Positions 1 through 10,593 of a stretch of DNA of 64,000 nt are shown in pieces; within the stretch, counting starts at the first letter, position 1, and every line of letters begins with the position of its first letter. Origin of the DNA: Phyllobacterium trifolii (GTDB lineage Bacteria > Pseudomonadota > Alphaproteobacteria > Rhizobiales > Rhizobiaceae); contig NZ_JACHXN010000004.1 of NCBI RefSeq assembly GCF_014192095.1, positions 62,001 through 126,000 on the forward strand, given 5' to 3'. Below the pieces are notes generated by a model, which worked only from the letters and a program-made list of their open reading frames with translations, was not told the DNA's origin and made no database searches. Position numbers and translations under genes: made by a program.

Positions 1-113
1 ACCGGCGATATCCAGTAGATATCCAAAATCACGCGCAACTGGGAGAGCAGCCCTGCTTCCACTTCGCCCGCGACGGAGGTAGCTGTGGATCGGCTTGGTT
101 TCTGCTCCGCCAT
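1..113 (-). CDS. N-terminal fragment of unknown protein (cut by window edge)
   Basis: An open frame reads leftward from an ATG at 113 off the edge of the window, giving 37 residues without a stop. A run of six G (114-125 region, minus strand) sits at a suitable distance to act as ribosome-binding site. The first 20 residues are polar and Ser/Thr-rich, followed by an amphipathic stretch containing LLSQLRVILDIYW. I do not recognise the family. The call rests on the ribosome-binding site and an uninterrupted frame only. Confidence 0.45.
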   Translation of the reverse strand, partial: MAEQKPSRSTATSVAGEVEAGLLSQLRVILDIYWISP

Positions 114-447
114 GAGTCACCCCCCGTGGACGACCGCGATTCGGCCAGTTCACATTAGCATCTACTATGAAAACACGTCGGACAGTGTGCTGAAATTCAA
201 CAAGGAATGTAGGGCCAAAATTTGCCTATGCAACCCGCCGCACTTAACCCTGACGATAAACCCATTCCAATATGGCTTGTTTTGGGGCAAATTCTGTCAT
301 ATGTAATCCGCATCGATTTTATCGGTCGAGTGACTTTGCGACCTGCGTAACCTGTTGCGCTTCCTGATGAACTCCATTGCATAGGTTCGATTCCCTGGGC
401 CGCAAATGTGCTTGCTGCCTGTCTTATATATCTGAAAGGAATTTCCC
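114..447. other. gene-free stretch: divergent promoters and cold-shock leader
   Basis: This 334-base gap lies between the left-edge gene and the cold-shock gene. I see no convincing coding frame; the short open frames here lack ribosome-binding sites. Cold-shock genes usually have a long 5' leader, and the right part of this gap probably holds it. The TATATAT-like stretch at about 425-431 is only 20 bases from the ATG, so it is more likely leader than promoter. Confidence 0.4.
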
Positions 448-660
448 ATGGCTACGGGAACAGTGAAATGGTTCAACGGCACCAAGGGCTACGGTTTCAT
501 CCAGCCTGATACTGGCGGTGCAGACGTATTCGTCCATATCTCCGCTGTTGAACGCGCAGGTTTGCGCGGTCTCAATGATGGCCAGAAGGTCAATTACGAG
601 ATCGTACAGGACCGTCGTTCGGGCAAGTCGTCCGCTGACAACCTTAGCGTTGCTGGCTAA
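448..660 (+). CDS. cold-shock protein, CspA family
   Basis: A 70-residue single-domain OB-fold nucleic-acid chaperone. The start MATGTVKWFNGTKGYGFI contains RNP1 (KGYGFI, about residues 13-18) and RNP2 follows as VFVHISA (about 28-34), the aromatic surface that binds single-stranded RNA and DNA. Length and motifs are those of CspA. AAAGGAATTTCCC precedes the ATG. It stands alone with its own terminator. A second paralogue lies at 25849; this one has a more diverged C-terminus (RRSGKSSADNLSVAG). Cytoplasmic. Confidence 0.95.
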   Translation: MATGTVKWFNGTKGYGFIQPDTGGADVFVHISAVERAGLRGLNDGQKVNYEIVQDRRSGKSSADNLSVAG

Positions 661-703
661 TCCACATACGGGAATCGTCTGATTTCTGAACGCACAAGAG
701 TTT

Positions 704-730
704 AAAAGGCGGGATTTATCCCGCCTTTTT
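704..730 (+). terminator. Rho-independent terminator after cspA
   Basis: An 11-bp stem made by AAAAGGCGGGA and its complement with a TTTA loop ends in a T run. It also lies directly beyond the stop of the minus-strand GST gene, so it may serve both genes. Confidence 0.85.
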
Positions 731-735
731 CGTTT

Positions 736-1350
736 TCAGTCTGGCAGCCATGTGATCGGAACGTGGCCCTCGTCGCCCGCGACGCGGCTCAGCCATTTTG
801 CCACGGATGGATAGGCGGCGAGGTCGTATCCGCCGCGATTGGCTTCGTGGGTATAGGCATAGAGTGCTATATCGGCGAGGCTGATATGACTGCCTGTGAA
901 ATACGGCGTCTTCTGCAGTTGGTTTTCCATTACAAGCAATGCCTTGTTGCCGCCTTCCAGTGTTGCCGCCAGGCGCTCGGGCGTCGCATCCTTTGCCCGC
1001 TCCGGATAGACTAGCAACGCCCGGCGAACGGCGATATTCGGCTCATGCGTGTATTGTTCGAAGAACAGCCATTGATACATCAAGGCGCGCTCGTACGAAT
1101 CCTCGGGAACAAAGCGACTGCCTTCCGCCAAATGAAGCAGAATGGCATTCGATTCTGCAAGAAACCGTCCGTCGTCGAACTCGAGCAACGGCACCTTGCC
1201 GTTTGGATTCTTCGCCATGAATTCAGGTTTTCGGGTTGAACCATCGGTTGAAGAAATCGAAATGTGCTCGAAAGGCATCGCCAATTTCGCCATCAAAAGC
1301 CGCGGCTTGTAGCAGTTTCCTGAATCAGGCTGTGAATAAAGTCTTGGCAT
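736..1350 (-). CDS. glutathione S-transferase family protein
   Basis: A 204-residue cytosolic GST. The N-terminal thioredoxin fold (about 1-80) carries the glutathione-binding NPNGKVPLLE segment with its cis-proline and the ESNAI motif near residues 66-70; the C-terminal helical domain carries the N-cap/hydrophobic staple region SLADIALYAYTHEA. The frame is open 90 bases further upstream, but the ATG at 1350 has an AGGAG eleven bases ahead and starts at the usual MPRLYSQPDSGN strand, so it is preferred. Ser at the SGNCYKP turn could be the catalytic residue; substrate not predictable. Confidence 0.9.
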   Translation of the reverse strand: MPRLYSQPDSGNCYKPRLLMAKLAMPFEHISISSTDGSTRKPEFMAKNPNGKVPLLEFDDGRFLAESNAILLHLAEGSRFVPEDSYERALMYQWLFFEQYTHEPNIAVRRALLVYPERAKDATPERLAATLEGGNKALLVMENQLQKTPYFTGSHISLADIALYAYTHEANRGGYDLAAYPSVAKWLSRVAGDEGHVPITWLPD

Positions 1351-1524
1351 GGTAGCGGTCTCCTGAGAGCGTCGGTGCGGGCACACAAATGACGGCTTGG
1401 TTGGCGGGCGACTATTCCCACGACGAGCCGATATGTCCAATCATTTTGATTGAAGCATCCTTCAAACATTGCTGATGTATTCGGCATTCGATGCCACACC
1501 CTGCACAGAAACTGCATAATGTGA

Positions 1525-2811
<1,287 letters not shown>

Positions 2812-2831
2812 GAAGATCACCAGATAAAATC

Positions 2832-2857
2832 GAGGGGCCTGATGGCCCCCTTTTTTT
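2832..2857 (+). terminator. Rho-independent terminator after aatA
   Basis: GAGGGGCC and GGCCCCC form a GC-rich stem around TGAT, followed by seven T. It lies 20 bases past the aatA stop. Confidence 0.9.
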
Positions 2858-2940
2858 AACATTGGCAACGTGCGGGATACCGCGATAGAGCGTATCCGTC
2901 GTCGACGTAGCAGCCTGCAATTTTTTAAACATACCCCAGA

Positions 2941-2971
2941 AAAGAAAAGAGGCCGGACAATTGCCCGGCCT
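2941..2971 (-). terminator. terminator of the AbcR-like RNA
   Basis: AGGCCGG pairs with CCGGCCT around an eight-base loop; on the minus strand the stem is followed by CTTTTCTTTT. On the plus strand the same stem is followed only by a weak TTAAGTTTT. Confidence 0.8.
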
Positions 2972-3060
2972 TAAGTTTTGAAGGTGCCGTTTCCGGCTAT
3001 ACCTCCAGAGGGGAACACTTGCGGGCGCGCAATGGGAGGAGGAGACGCACCGGCAAGTGA
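2941..3060 (-). ncRNA. abcR: AbcR-type trans-acting small RNA
   Basis: Reading the minus strand, this roughly 120-nt stretch begins a few bases after a -10-like hexamer, carries an unpaired-looking pyrimidine stretch TCTCCTCCTCCCA (3045-3033), then a second one TTCCCCTC (about 3014-3007), and ends in a GC stem (2950-2956 with 2965-2971) followed by CTTTTCTTTT. Two CUCC-type anti-Shine-Dalgarno motifs plus a terminal terminator are the hallmarks of AbcR RNAs, which repress ABC-transporter mRNAs in Rhizobiales with Hfq. AbcR genes lie beside lsrB/vtlR in Agrobacterium and Sinorhizobium, as here. Identity is inferred from motifs and place; ends are estimates. Confidence 0.72.
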
Positions 3061-3064
3061 TGTG

Positions 3065-3092
3065 GATATGAGCCCTTTACGCTGTCTCGCAA
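3065..3092 (-). promoter_or_regulatory. predicted promoter of the AbcR-like RNA
   Basis: On the minus strand TTGCGA (3092-3087) and CATATC (3070-3065) are separated by 16 bases, a fair sigma-70 match, placing the transcript start near 3060. Confidence 0.5.
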
Positions 3093-3108
3093 CATCCAAT
3101 TGTGCATC

Positions 3109-3127
3109 GCACCCATGCGTTTGGTGC
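3109..3127. promoter_or_regulatory. candidate LsrB/VtlR binding dyad
   Basis: GCACC (3109-3113) and GGTGC (3123-3127) form an inverted repeat around nine bases, inside a wider TGCA...TGCA frame. It sits about 47-67 bases upstream of the predicted start of the small RNA, where LysR-type activators usually bind. The assignment to LsrB is inference from position and neighbourhood. Confidence 0.45.
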
Positions 3128-3193
3128 ATACCGGCGAAATCAAGGGAAATGTTGGAATTGCAGGTGTGAAATGTCGGTGACGCGGGCAAAATC

Positions 3194-3210
3194 ATGCTGC
3201 AAAGCAGCAC
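3194..3210 (-). terminator. weak terminator-like hairpin after lsrB
   Basis: TGCTGC and GCAGCA pair around AAA; on the minus strand GATTTTG follows. It lies about 46 bases past the lsrB stop and would separate lsrB transcription from the small RNA. The stem is short, so leakage is likely. Confidence 0.4.
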
Positions 3211-3255
3211 GAGATTGGAAAGAAAAACTTTTCGGAAAATGTCGAAATAGCTGGT

Positions 3256-4152
3256 CTAATAGGACCACGTACGCGCTTTCGAGAAAAGAAAATCTCGAAA
3301 CACGTGCAATTTAGCGGCGTTTTTGATTCCCTCGGGATAGCAAAAGAACGTGTCGAAGGATGGCAATTCCATCTCCGGCAAGAGCCGGACCAGCGTTGAA
3401 TCCTTTTCCACCATATAGTCAGGCAGCACGCCGATGCCGACGCCCTTTTGTATGGCGCGCTTGATCGACAGGAGGTTGTTGATCTGCAGGACAGCGGGTC
3501 TCAGATTGCCATCCGTCCGACCGATCACCTCCAGCCAGTTGAGATTGGTGAGATAGGACGGCGCAGGCTCACCGAAACTGACAATGCGATGGGTATCGAT
3601 TTCCTCGATACTTTCGATCTTGCCATACTTGGCGATATAGGCCGGTGAAGCATAGACATGCATGTGCACGGTAAAGAGCCGCCGCTGGATCAGGTCCGGC
3701 TGCTGCGGCTGACGCAGGCGAATAGCGCAATCCGCGTGACGCATCGTCAGATCAAGCTCTTCGTTGTCAAAAAGCAACTGCAGTTGAACTTCCGGATAAA
3801 GCTCGATGAATTCCTGCACGCGCTCGATAAGCCAGCCCGAACCAAGGCCGACCGTTGTCGTCACGCGCAATTTGCCCGACGGCCTGTCCTTGCTCTCTGT
3901 CAGGCGAGAGCGGACATTCTCCAGCTTCATAAGGACTTCATGGGCGGTACGGTAGAGCACTTCGCCCTGCTCAGTCAGGATAAGACCGCGAGCATGACGG
4001 TGGAACAGCGGAACGCCAACATCCTGCTCAAGCGCACTGACTTGACGGGAAATAGCCGATTGCGACAGATGCAGCGTCTCGGCGGCATGGGTAAAGGACC
4101 CCGCCTCCGCTGCAGCATGGAATATTCGCAATTTGTCCCAATCAAGCGACAT
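3256..4152 (-). CDS. lsrB: LysR-family regulator LsrB/VtlR
   Basis: A 298-residue LysR-type transcription factor. The winged helix-turn-helix spans about 5-63 (FHAAAEAGSFTHAAETLHLS and QSAISRQVSALEQDVG), with the effector-binding periplasmic-protein-like domain from about 92 to the end. Place and sequence fit LsrB of Sinorhizobium and VtlR of Brucella, which control redox and LPS genes and activate AbcR small RNAs. It lies 60 bases downstream of trxB on the same strand, suggesting co-transcription, and just upstream of an AbcR-like RNA. Only two cysteines are present (142 and 271), relevant because the Sinorhizobium protein is reported to sense redox state. Confidence 0.85.
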   Translation of the reverse strand: MSLDWDKLRIFHAAAEAGSFTHAAETLHLSQSAISRQVSALEQDVGVPLFHRHARGLILTEQGEVLYRTAHEVLMKLENVRSRLTESKDRPSGKLRVTTTVGLGSGWLIERVQEFIELYPEVQLQLLFDNEELDLTMRHADCAIRLRQPQQPDLIQRRLFTVHMHVYASPAYIAKYGKIESIEEIDTHRIVSFGEPAPSYLTNLNWLEVIGRTDGNLRPAVLQINNLLSIKRAIQKGVGIGVLPDYMVEKDSTLVRLLPEMELPSFDTFFCYPEGIKNAAKLHVFRDFLFSKARTWSY

Positions 4153-4212
4153 CGCGCAGTCTCTCCCCCATTCCGGCCACGCACATCGAGACCGGCTCTA
4201 AATTAACGGCTG

Positions 4213-5298
<1,086 letters not shown>

Positions 5299-5447
5299 TC
5301 AACATAGACGGGTTAGCCACAGCTTGTGGCGGAAGAGCGGCGTTTCTAGGAGATTTGTGGAACCTGTTTGCAACCGTAACGGGATGTGATTACACAGCAT
5401 GGGGAATCGCCTATGGTGACCGCAATTCTCTTGGGACAGGATGGAAT

Positions 5448-5918
5448 ATGCCTTTGAAGGCGGATCTCGACGCGATCGACTGGAAAATCCTGAAACAATT
5501 GCAGGACAATGGCCGCATCACCAATGTGGAACTGGCGGAGCGTGTCGGCATATCGGCACCGCCGTGCCTGCGCCGTGTTCGCAAGCTCGAAGAAGCCGGC
5601 ATCATCCAGGGTTATCGCGCGATCTTGAACGGCGCGATCCTCGGCCAGGATATCGTCGCATTCTGCATGATCCGCCTGCACCGCCAGTCTGATGCCGATC
5701 TGAAGAACTTCGCCGAAAAGACCAAGCATTGGACACTGGTGCGCCGCGCCTGGATGGTTTCCGGCGAGTCGGACTTCCTGCTGCATTGCGTCTCGAGTGA
5801 TCTGAGTACGTTCCAGAATTTCGTCATCGAAGAATTGACTTCGACGCCCAACGTCGATTCCGTGCGCACATCCCTGACGATCCGTTCGGTCAAGAACGAA
5901 CCGTTGATGGTGCTTTAA
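5448..5918 (+). CDS. Lrp/AsnC-family transcriptional regulator
   Basis: A 156-residue feast/famine regulator. The N-terminal helix-turn-helix (about 8-60; LDAIDWKILKQLQDNGRIT and LAERVGISAPPCLRRVRKLE) is followed by a RAM ligand-binding domain (about 70-150). The start at 5448 follows ACAGGATGGAAT and matches family length; the longer frame to 5355 has no such support. It is divergent from trxB, and its last four bases overlap the stop of the convergent glycosyltransferase gene. The effector amino acid cannot be told from sequence. Confidence 0.93.
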   Translation: MPLKADLDAIDWKILKQLQDNGRITNVELAERVGISAPPCLRRVRKLEEAGIIQGYRAILNGAILGQDIVAFCMIRLHRQSDADLKNFAEKTKHWTLVRRAWMVSGESDFLLHCVSSDLSTFQNFVIEELTSTPNVDSVRTSLTIRSVKNEPLMVL

Positions 5919-6643
5919 CGGCGTAGCTTGTCGTAGAGGTAAAGCGTCGCGCGATACCAGGGGCGCAGGATTTCCCGCTTCAGCCTGCCAGCAAAAGTCT
6001 TGTTCTTGCCCTGAACGACCGACCCGCCGAGATCGAAATCGATCTCGCGAATGGTGATTGGCCGCGCTGACAATACGCGGACGGGATGGAGCCAGCGCAT
6101 CTGGATCGTCGTATCGACAGGCCGGTCAAATCGTTCCGTTGCCGCAAGAAGCGCAATCGCCGCCTCACGTCCGACGAGTTGCATCTGCATCCCCAGTCCG
6201 GGAAGTTCCGGTTCCATGATGCTGTTGGCGCCAACGCGCGCGATTTCAATCCCCGCCTCACCTCTCGGCCAGCGGGGAAAGCGGATGTAGTCGGCCGGCT
6301 GCAACCGGTCGATCGCCAGTTGCAACTGTGCCGCGAAACCGGCATCCACCTCGACATCGTCCTCGATGATGAGACCTGCGTCGAGCTTGCGATCAACAAT
6401 TGCAGCCCAAGCTTTGCGATGCGACAGAAAACAGGCGACCTCGGATTTCCGCAGTTCGAACGGGTAGTACGGACTGTGCAGCGAGCGGGCATAGACGGCG
6501 GCAATATCACCCTCGCCCATTGCGAGCGCGTCCACCGCATCGACGATCTCCGCCTTCACCGGCAAGCGCTCGACCAGTCCGCGGACATGCTCGCCGCGCT
6601 GTGCCGCGCGCTCGAGATGGATGATGAAAGCCGTAACACTCAC
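5915..6643 (-). CDS. glycosyltransferase family 25 (LPS core biosynthesis)
   Basis: A 242-residue GT25 enzyme of the kind that adds a sugar to lipooligosaccharide cores on the inner face of the inner membrane. Seen: the N-terminal FIIHLERAAQRGEHV strand, the SEVACFLSHRKAW motif and the metal/nucleotide-sugar acidic motif LIIEDDVEV near residue 92. The C-terminus is basic (RRWYRATLYLYDKLRR-like tail), typical of membrane-surface GTs. The start is a GTG overlapping the lpsB stop as GTGA, so translation is probably coupled. Donor and acceptor sugars are unknown. Confidence 0.88.
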   Translation of the reverse strand: MSVTAFIIHLERAAQRGEHVRGLVERLPVKAEIVDAVDALAMGEGDIAAVYARSLHSPYYPFELRKSEVACFLSHRKAWAAIVDRKLDAGLIIEDDVEVDAGFAAQLQLAIDRLQPADYIRFPRWPRGEAGIEIARVGANSIMEPELPGLGMQMQLVGREAAIALLAATERFDRPVDTTIQMRWLHPVRVLSARPITIREIDFDLGGSVVQGKNKTFAGRLKREILRPWYRATLYLYDKLRR

Positions 6644-7701
6644 GATTTCAACCCGGCAGCGAAAAGCTGCTCGTAGACTTCGCCGATACGGCCGGCCTCC
6701 TTCTGCAGCGGAAAGTTCTGGCGAACATGGGCAAGCGCCAGCTTCCCCGCCTCTTCACACATCTCCGGATCGGCGAGGTAAGGTGCGATCGCCTGTTCCA
6801 GCGCGAGCCCGTCACCCGCCGCAACGACAGTTCCCGTCTCCGGTTCGATCATCTCGGCATAGGCCCCGGCATCACTCGCAACCACCGCGGTCTGCGAGGC
6901 CATCGCCTCAAGCGGTGTCAAGCCGAAGCCCTCATTGCGGGATGGCGCAACGTAGAGGGTCATCCTGCGATACCAAAGGCGCACATCGGGAACCTCTCCC
7001 AGAAACAGGATACGATCGCCAAGCCCGGCTTTCGTAATCTTGTCACGGAGTGCCTGTTCAAAACTCTTGTACTCCGCAGTCGTGCGGCCAGTCATGACCG
7101 CCGTCCATTGCGGGTGCTGCGGAAGCAAATTGATCATTGCATCAACGAAGAGATCTGTGCCCTTCGAAGGCCGGATGCGGCCCGAACAACCGACCAGAAA
7201 TTGCCCCGGAAGGCCCGAAGCTGCAAATCTGTCCTGATTGTCCTGCGGTGGATGAAACAGTTCGGTATCGATACCGTGCATTATGACGGCGTGGGGCACC
7301 TTCAGGAAACTACCGGACTTTCCGCTCGTGGCGATGACTGCGTCCATTCGCCGGATCAGCCATTTGGTAAAAGGCTGATGATCGCGCTGGGCGGCGGATG
7401 TAAACAACAGCCGCAACTTCATGCGCAGGACATGGCGCATGAGAATGCCGGCGATCATTTCATTGTTGCGGCGCGCGTGCCAGATACGAAATGGTCTCGT
7501 CCTCGGCTTGAACCAGAGCCCGGGGAGCGACGTCCAGCCAATGCTCGGCAGCTCCGCGGGCAATCCGGGGCCCATGGTGACAATGTTGAGACCATTGGCC
7601 CGCTGTAGCGGGATCAGTTGAATGATCGTCGAAGTGACTCCGGAAAGCTTTCGCTTGAAATTCGGAGCGATCACTTCGACGCTGCTTAGGGGCTCCTGCA
7701 C
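6640..7701 (-). CDS. lpsB: LPS core glycosyltransferase LpsB (GT4)
   Basis: A 353-residue retaining GT-B fold transferase. The N-terminal EVIAPNFKRKLSGVTST segment is the one I associate with rhizobial LpsB/LpcC, a mannosyltransferase acting early in LPS core assembly. The C-terminal domain has GCSGRIRPSKGTDLF and the EX7E signature in PSRNEGFGLTPLEAMA (about 270-285). The start is GTG at 7701, five bases after the greA stop, without a strong ribosome-binding site, so coupling to greA is likely. In Sinorhizobium lpsB also lies by greA and the lsrB-trxB-lrp block, which supports the assignment. Confidence 0.87.
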   Translation of the reverse strand: MQEPLSSVEVIAPNFKRKLSGVTSTIIQLIPLQRANGLNIVTMGPGLPAELPSIGWTSLPGLWFKPRTRPFRIWHARRNNEMIAGILMRHVLRMKLRLLFTSAAQRDHQPFTKWLIRRMDAVIATSGKSGSFLKVPHAVIMHGIDTELFHPPQDNQDRFAASGLPGQFLVGCSGRIRPSKGTDLFVDAMINLLPQHPQWTAVMTGRTTAEYKSFEQALRDKITKAGLGDRILFLGEVPDVRLWYRRMTLYVAPSRNEGFGLTPLEAMASQTAVVASDAGAYAEMIEPETGTVVAAGDGLALEQAIAPYLADPEMCEEAGKLALAHVRQNFPLQKEAGRIGEVYEQLFAAGLKS

Positions 7702-7706
7702 GAAGT

Positions 7707-8180
7707 CTAGAGGAACCTGAAGCCGATGATTTCGTAAGACCGGGCACCACCGGGTGCGTTGACTTCGATCGTCTCGCCTTCGCTCTTGCCGATCAGCGCG
7801 CGTGCGATGGGCGAGGAAATGGAGATGCGGCCAGCCTTGGGGTCCGCTTCCTGATCGCCGACGATCTGATATACCTTTTTCTCTTCGGTATCCTCATCGA
7901 TCAGCTGGATCGTGGCGCCAAACTTGATCTTGTCGCCTGACAGCTTGGAAATATCGATGATTTCGGCGCGTGCCGTATAATCCTCGAGCTCGCCGACCCG
8001 GCCCTCATTGTGGCTCTGGGCTTCCTTGGCGGCGTGATATTCGGCGTTTTCCGAAAGGTCGCCATGGGCGCGCGCTTCCGAGATTGCCGCAATAATACGT
8101 GGACGTTCTTCCTGCTGGCGCCAGCGCAGCTCCTCCTTGAGCTTGTCGAATCCAGCCTGAGTCATCGGGACCTTTTCCAT
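7707..8180 (-). CDS. greA: transcription elongation factor GreA
   Basis: A 157-residue factor that rescues backtracked RNA polymerase by stimulating cleavage of the transcript. The N-terminal coiled coil (about 1-75) ends in the acidic tip with [15 protein letters not shown], whose D and E residues reach the polymerase active site; the C-terminal FKBP-like domain follows ([30 protein letters not shown]). ATG at 8180 follows AAAGGAGAGGGC, which settles the start against the longer frame. First gene of greA-lpsB-GT25. Confidence 0.97.
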   Translation of the reverse strand: MEKVPMTQAGFDKLKEELRWRQQEERPRIIAAISEARAHGDLSENAEYHAAKEAQSHNEGRVGELEDYTARAEIIDISKLSGDKIKFGATIQLIDEDTEEKKVYQIVGDQEADPKAGRISISSPIARALIGKSEGETIEVNAPGGARSYEIIGFRFL

Positions 8181-8470
8181 GCCCTCTCCTTTCGTAGTCA
8201 ATGTCGAACGGCGATCGATCGATGCCCCTCGACACAAAAAGAAAACGGTCGCCGAAGCTCAAGACTTCGGAACCGTTCAGTCATTCGTCCCTTAATATAG
8301 CACCGATTCCGGCGAATTCACGTAGAAAGTGGAAAATGTCGCACGTCGGGAATTTGCGCAGGCAAATCAATCTCAGAGACGCGACAATTCACGTCACTGT
8401 GAGACGACCGGATTGGCGAACTATGCACAAAATGAGTTCATATCTCGAACGACAAGGAGGATCGCCATTA

Positions 8471-9607
8471 ATGAAACAAGGACCAAAAATTGCTGCTGCG
8501 GGTCTGTTTGCCGTCTTGATGTCGATGCCCCTGACCGCTCTCGCCAAGGATTTCAAGACTGAAACGGTGACGCTCTCTGCCGAGACGATTGCAGATGGAC
8601 TTGATCATCCTTGGGGCCTCGCCTTCCTGCCCGATGGCGCGCTCATCGTGACGGAGCGCGGTGGTACCATGCGGATCGTCAAAGATGGTAAAGTATCCAA
8701 GCCCGTCGCCAATGTTCCCAAGGTCGTCGTTAGAGGCGAAGGTGGTCTGCTTGATGTCGCGCTTGCGCCGGACTTTGCCAAGAGTGGAAACATCTATTTC
8801 AGCTATGCCGAACCCCGCCAGAATGGTACCGGCACCGTCATGGCGCGCGCGAGACTCGTTCGCAATGGCGACGGGGCCGAACTCGAAAATGTCTCGGTTC
8901 TGCTATCTGTAAAGCAAAGCACCAAGGGATCGGCGCATTTTGGCTCGCGTATTCTTGTTGCACCCGATGGCAAGCTTTTCGTTACGATCGGCGACCAGGG
9001 TACAATGAAGCGCTCACAAAATTTCAGGGATGAGGCGGGCTCCATACTCCGCATCAATGCGGACGGCACCATTCCGGCGGATAATCCATTCGCTGACGGC
9101 AAAAAAGGCCTGCCGCAAATCTGGTCCAAGGGCCATCGTAATCCGCAAGGGGCTGTCTGGGATCCCGTCACGGATTCATTGTTGACCGTGGAACATGGCG
9201 CCAGGGGCGGCGATGAAGTCAATCAGCCTCAGGCGGGCAAGAATTACGGCTGGCCGGTCATAACCTACGGCAAGGACTACTCGGGCGCGAAAATCGGCGT
9301 CGGAACCCGTGCGAAGGGCTATGAGCAACCGCTCTACTACTGGGACCCTTCGATCGCGCCCTCCGGGCTCGCCGTATATGAAGGATCGATGTTCCCCGAG
9401 TGGAAGGGTGACCTTCTGGCGGGTGCCCTCAAGTTCCAGATGCTCGTTCGCCTGGACCGAGATGAGAAAGGCGCAATCAAGGGTGAGGAACGGATGCTCA
9501 AGGGCGAGTTTGGCCGCGTCCGCGATGTGCGCGTAGCGTCCGATGGCTCAATTTACCTGCTCACCGATGAGGGCGATGGGAAAATCATACGGCTGACACG
9601 CGCATAA
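8471..9607 (+). CDS. PQQ-dependent aldose sugar dehydrogenase (periplasmic)
   Basis: A 378-residue six-bladed beta-propeller of the soluble glucose dehydrogenase/YliI family, oxidising aldose sugars with PQQ. A Sec signal peptide is clear (MKQGPKIAAAGLFAVLMS..., cleavage after ALA near 23). Seen: DHPWGLAFLPDGALIVTER, GSRILVAPDGKLFVTIGDQG, GHRNPQGAVWDP with the catalytic-type HRNPQG, and EHGARGGDEVN. The ATG at 8471 follows ACAAGGAGGATCGCC; the 90-codon upstream extension is rejected. Divergent from greA. No PQQ biosynthesis genes are in the window. Confidence 0.92.
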   Translation: MKQGPKIAAAGLFAVLMSMPLTALAKDFKTETVTLSAETIADGLDHPWGLAFLPDGALIVTERGGTMRIVKDGKVSKPVANVPKVVVRGEGGLLDVALAPDFAKSGNIYFSYAEPRQNGTGTVMARARLVRNGDGAELENVSVLLSVKQSTKGSAHFGSRILVAPDGKLFVTIGDQGTMKRSQNFRDEAGSILRINADGTIPADNPFADGKKGLPQIWSKGHRNPQGAVWDPVTDSLLTVEHGARGGDEVNQPQAGKNYGWPVITYGKDYSGAKIGVGTRAKGYEQPLYYWDPSIAPSGLAVYEGSMFPEWKGDLLAGALKFQMLVRLDRDEKGAIKGEERMLKGEFGRVRDVRVASDGSIYLLTDEGDGKIIRLTRA

Positions 9608-9670
9608 CGTTTGTAGCACCCTTGCCGCCATGAACTGCAATCGCTAGACAGCGATCAAGGCGGACCTTTG

Positions 9671-10591
9671 ATGACCGCTCCATTTCGCAGGATTCTCATG
9701 ACGCATGGACGCGCCAACACTTTGCTGCTTCTTGCCGGAGCGATCTGGGGCTTCGGCTTCGTCGCCCAGTCCAGCGCAATGGGCAGCGTCGGGCCGTTCA
9801 TGTTTGTTACGCTGCGTTTTTTCCTCGCCGCCCTGACCATCATGCCGCTGGCCGTTCGCGAGGCGAAGGCTGCGCCGGTGAAATTGACGCGCGCCGATTA
9901 TTACGGCTTCTTTTTCATCGGTGTTCTGCTCTTTTCCGGGGCCGCGCTCCAGCAGGTCGGCATGCAGACAACGTCCGTCACCAATGCCGGCTTTCTGACC
10001 GGCCTATATGTAGTCATGGTGCCATTCCTTGGCGTCATTCTGTTTTGGCAGTGGCCCCATCCGGTTGTCTGGCCCTGCGCCTTGACGGCGCTTGCCGGCA
10101 TTTATCTGTTGTCCGGAGGACATCTCGAAGGGCTGACGGCCGGTGATTTGCTCATCGTAGCCTGCGCCATATTCTGGGCGTTGCAGATTATCTTTATCAA
10201 TCGCATCGGCATGAAAAGCGGCAGACCCATAAAGTTGTCGTTGGTTCAGTTCATGGTCTGCGGCTTGCTTGGCCTCGTGGCGACATTGTCCACCGAGCGC
10301 ACCGAACTTTTCTCGATCCTGGCGGCCGCGCCGGAAATCCTCTTTGCGGGGGTGATCTCGTCCGGCATCGGCTTCACGCTTCAGGTGGTTGGACAGCGCT
10401 TCACTACGGCTCCGCAAGCAGCAATCATGCTGTCTTCCGAGGCACTTTTTGCGGCGCTTTTCGGCGCAATATTGTTGGGTGAGCGCATGTCGCTTCAGGG
10501 TGTGGCAGGCTGCGCCCTCATCTTCTTCGCCATGATCGCCGTCGAACTGATACCTGCTTTGCGCAAGCGGGCCGGGGTCAGGACTCAATAA
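9671..10591 (+). CDS. EamA-family (DMT) transporter
   Basis: A 306-residue integral membrane protein with about ten hydrophobic segments and two EamA repeats (WGFGFVAQSSAMG in the first; SSGIGFTLQVVGQRFTTAPQAA with the typical SSEALFAALFGAILLGE in the second). Such proteins export metabolites or amino acids; the substrate cannot be told. AAGGCGGACCTT precedes the ATG at 9671; a later ATG at 9698 is an alternative. It converges on a small DUF486-type gene. Confidence 0.9.
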   Translation: MTAPFRRILMTHGRANTLLLLAGAIWGFGFVAQSSAMGSVGPFMFVTLRFFLAALTIMPLAVREAKAAPVKLTRADYYGFFFIGVLLFSGAALQQVGMQTTSVTNAGFLTGLYVVMVPFLGVILFWQWPHPVVWPCALTALAGIYLLSGGHLEGLTAGDLLIVACAIFWALQIIFINRIGMKSGRPIKLSLVQFMVCGLLGLVATLSTERTELFSILAAAPEILFAGVISSGIGFTLQVVGQRFTTAPQAAIMLSSEALFAALFGAILLGERMSLQGVAGCALIFFAMIAVELIPALRKRAGVRTQ

Positions 10592-10593
10592 TC

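Noticed and set aside
380-410. tRNA-like T-arm (GGTTCGATTCC ending in CCGCA) ahead of the cold-shock gene
   Set aside because: The arms flanking the loop do not pair, and no anticodon or acceptor 5' half is found upstream. At most a decayed fragment.
2971-3210. 79-codon minus-strand open frame in the aatA-lsrB gap
   Set aside because: It overlaps the small RNA and ends in its terminator; no ribosome-binding site and atypical composition.
5980-6540. 186-codon open frame inside the GT25 gene (same strand, other frame)
   Set aside because: The GT25 frame has family motifs and coupling to lpsB; the other frame has none. GC-rich codon use creates such shadows.
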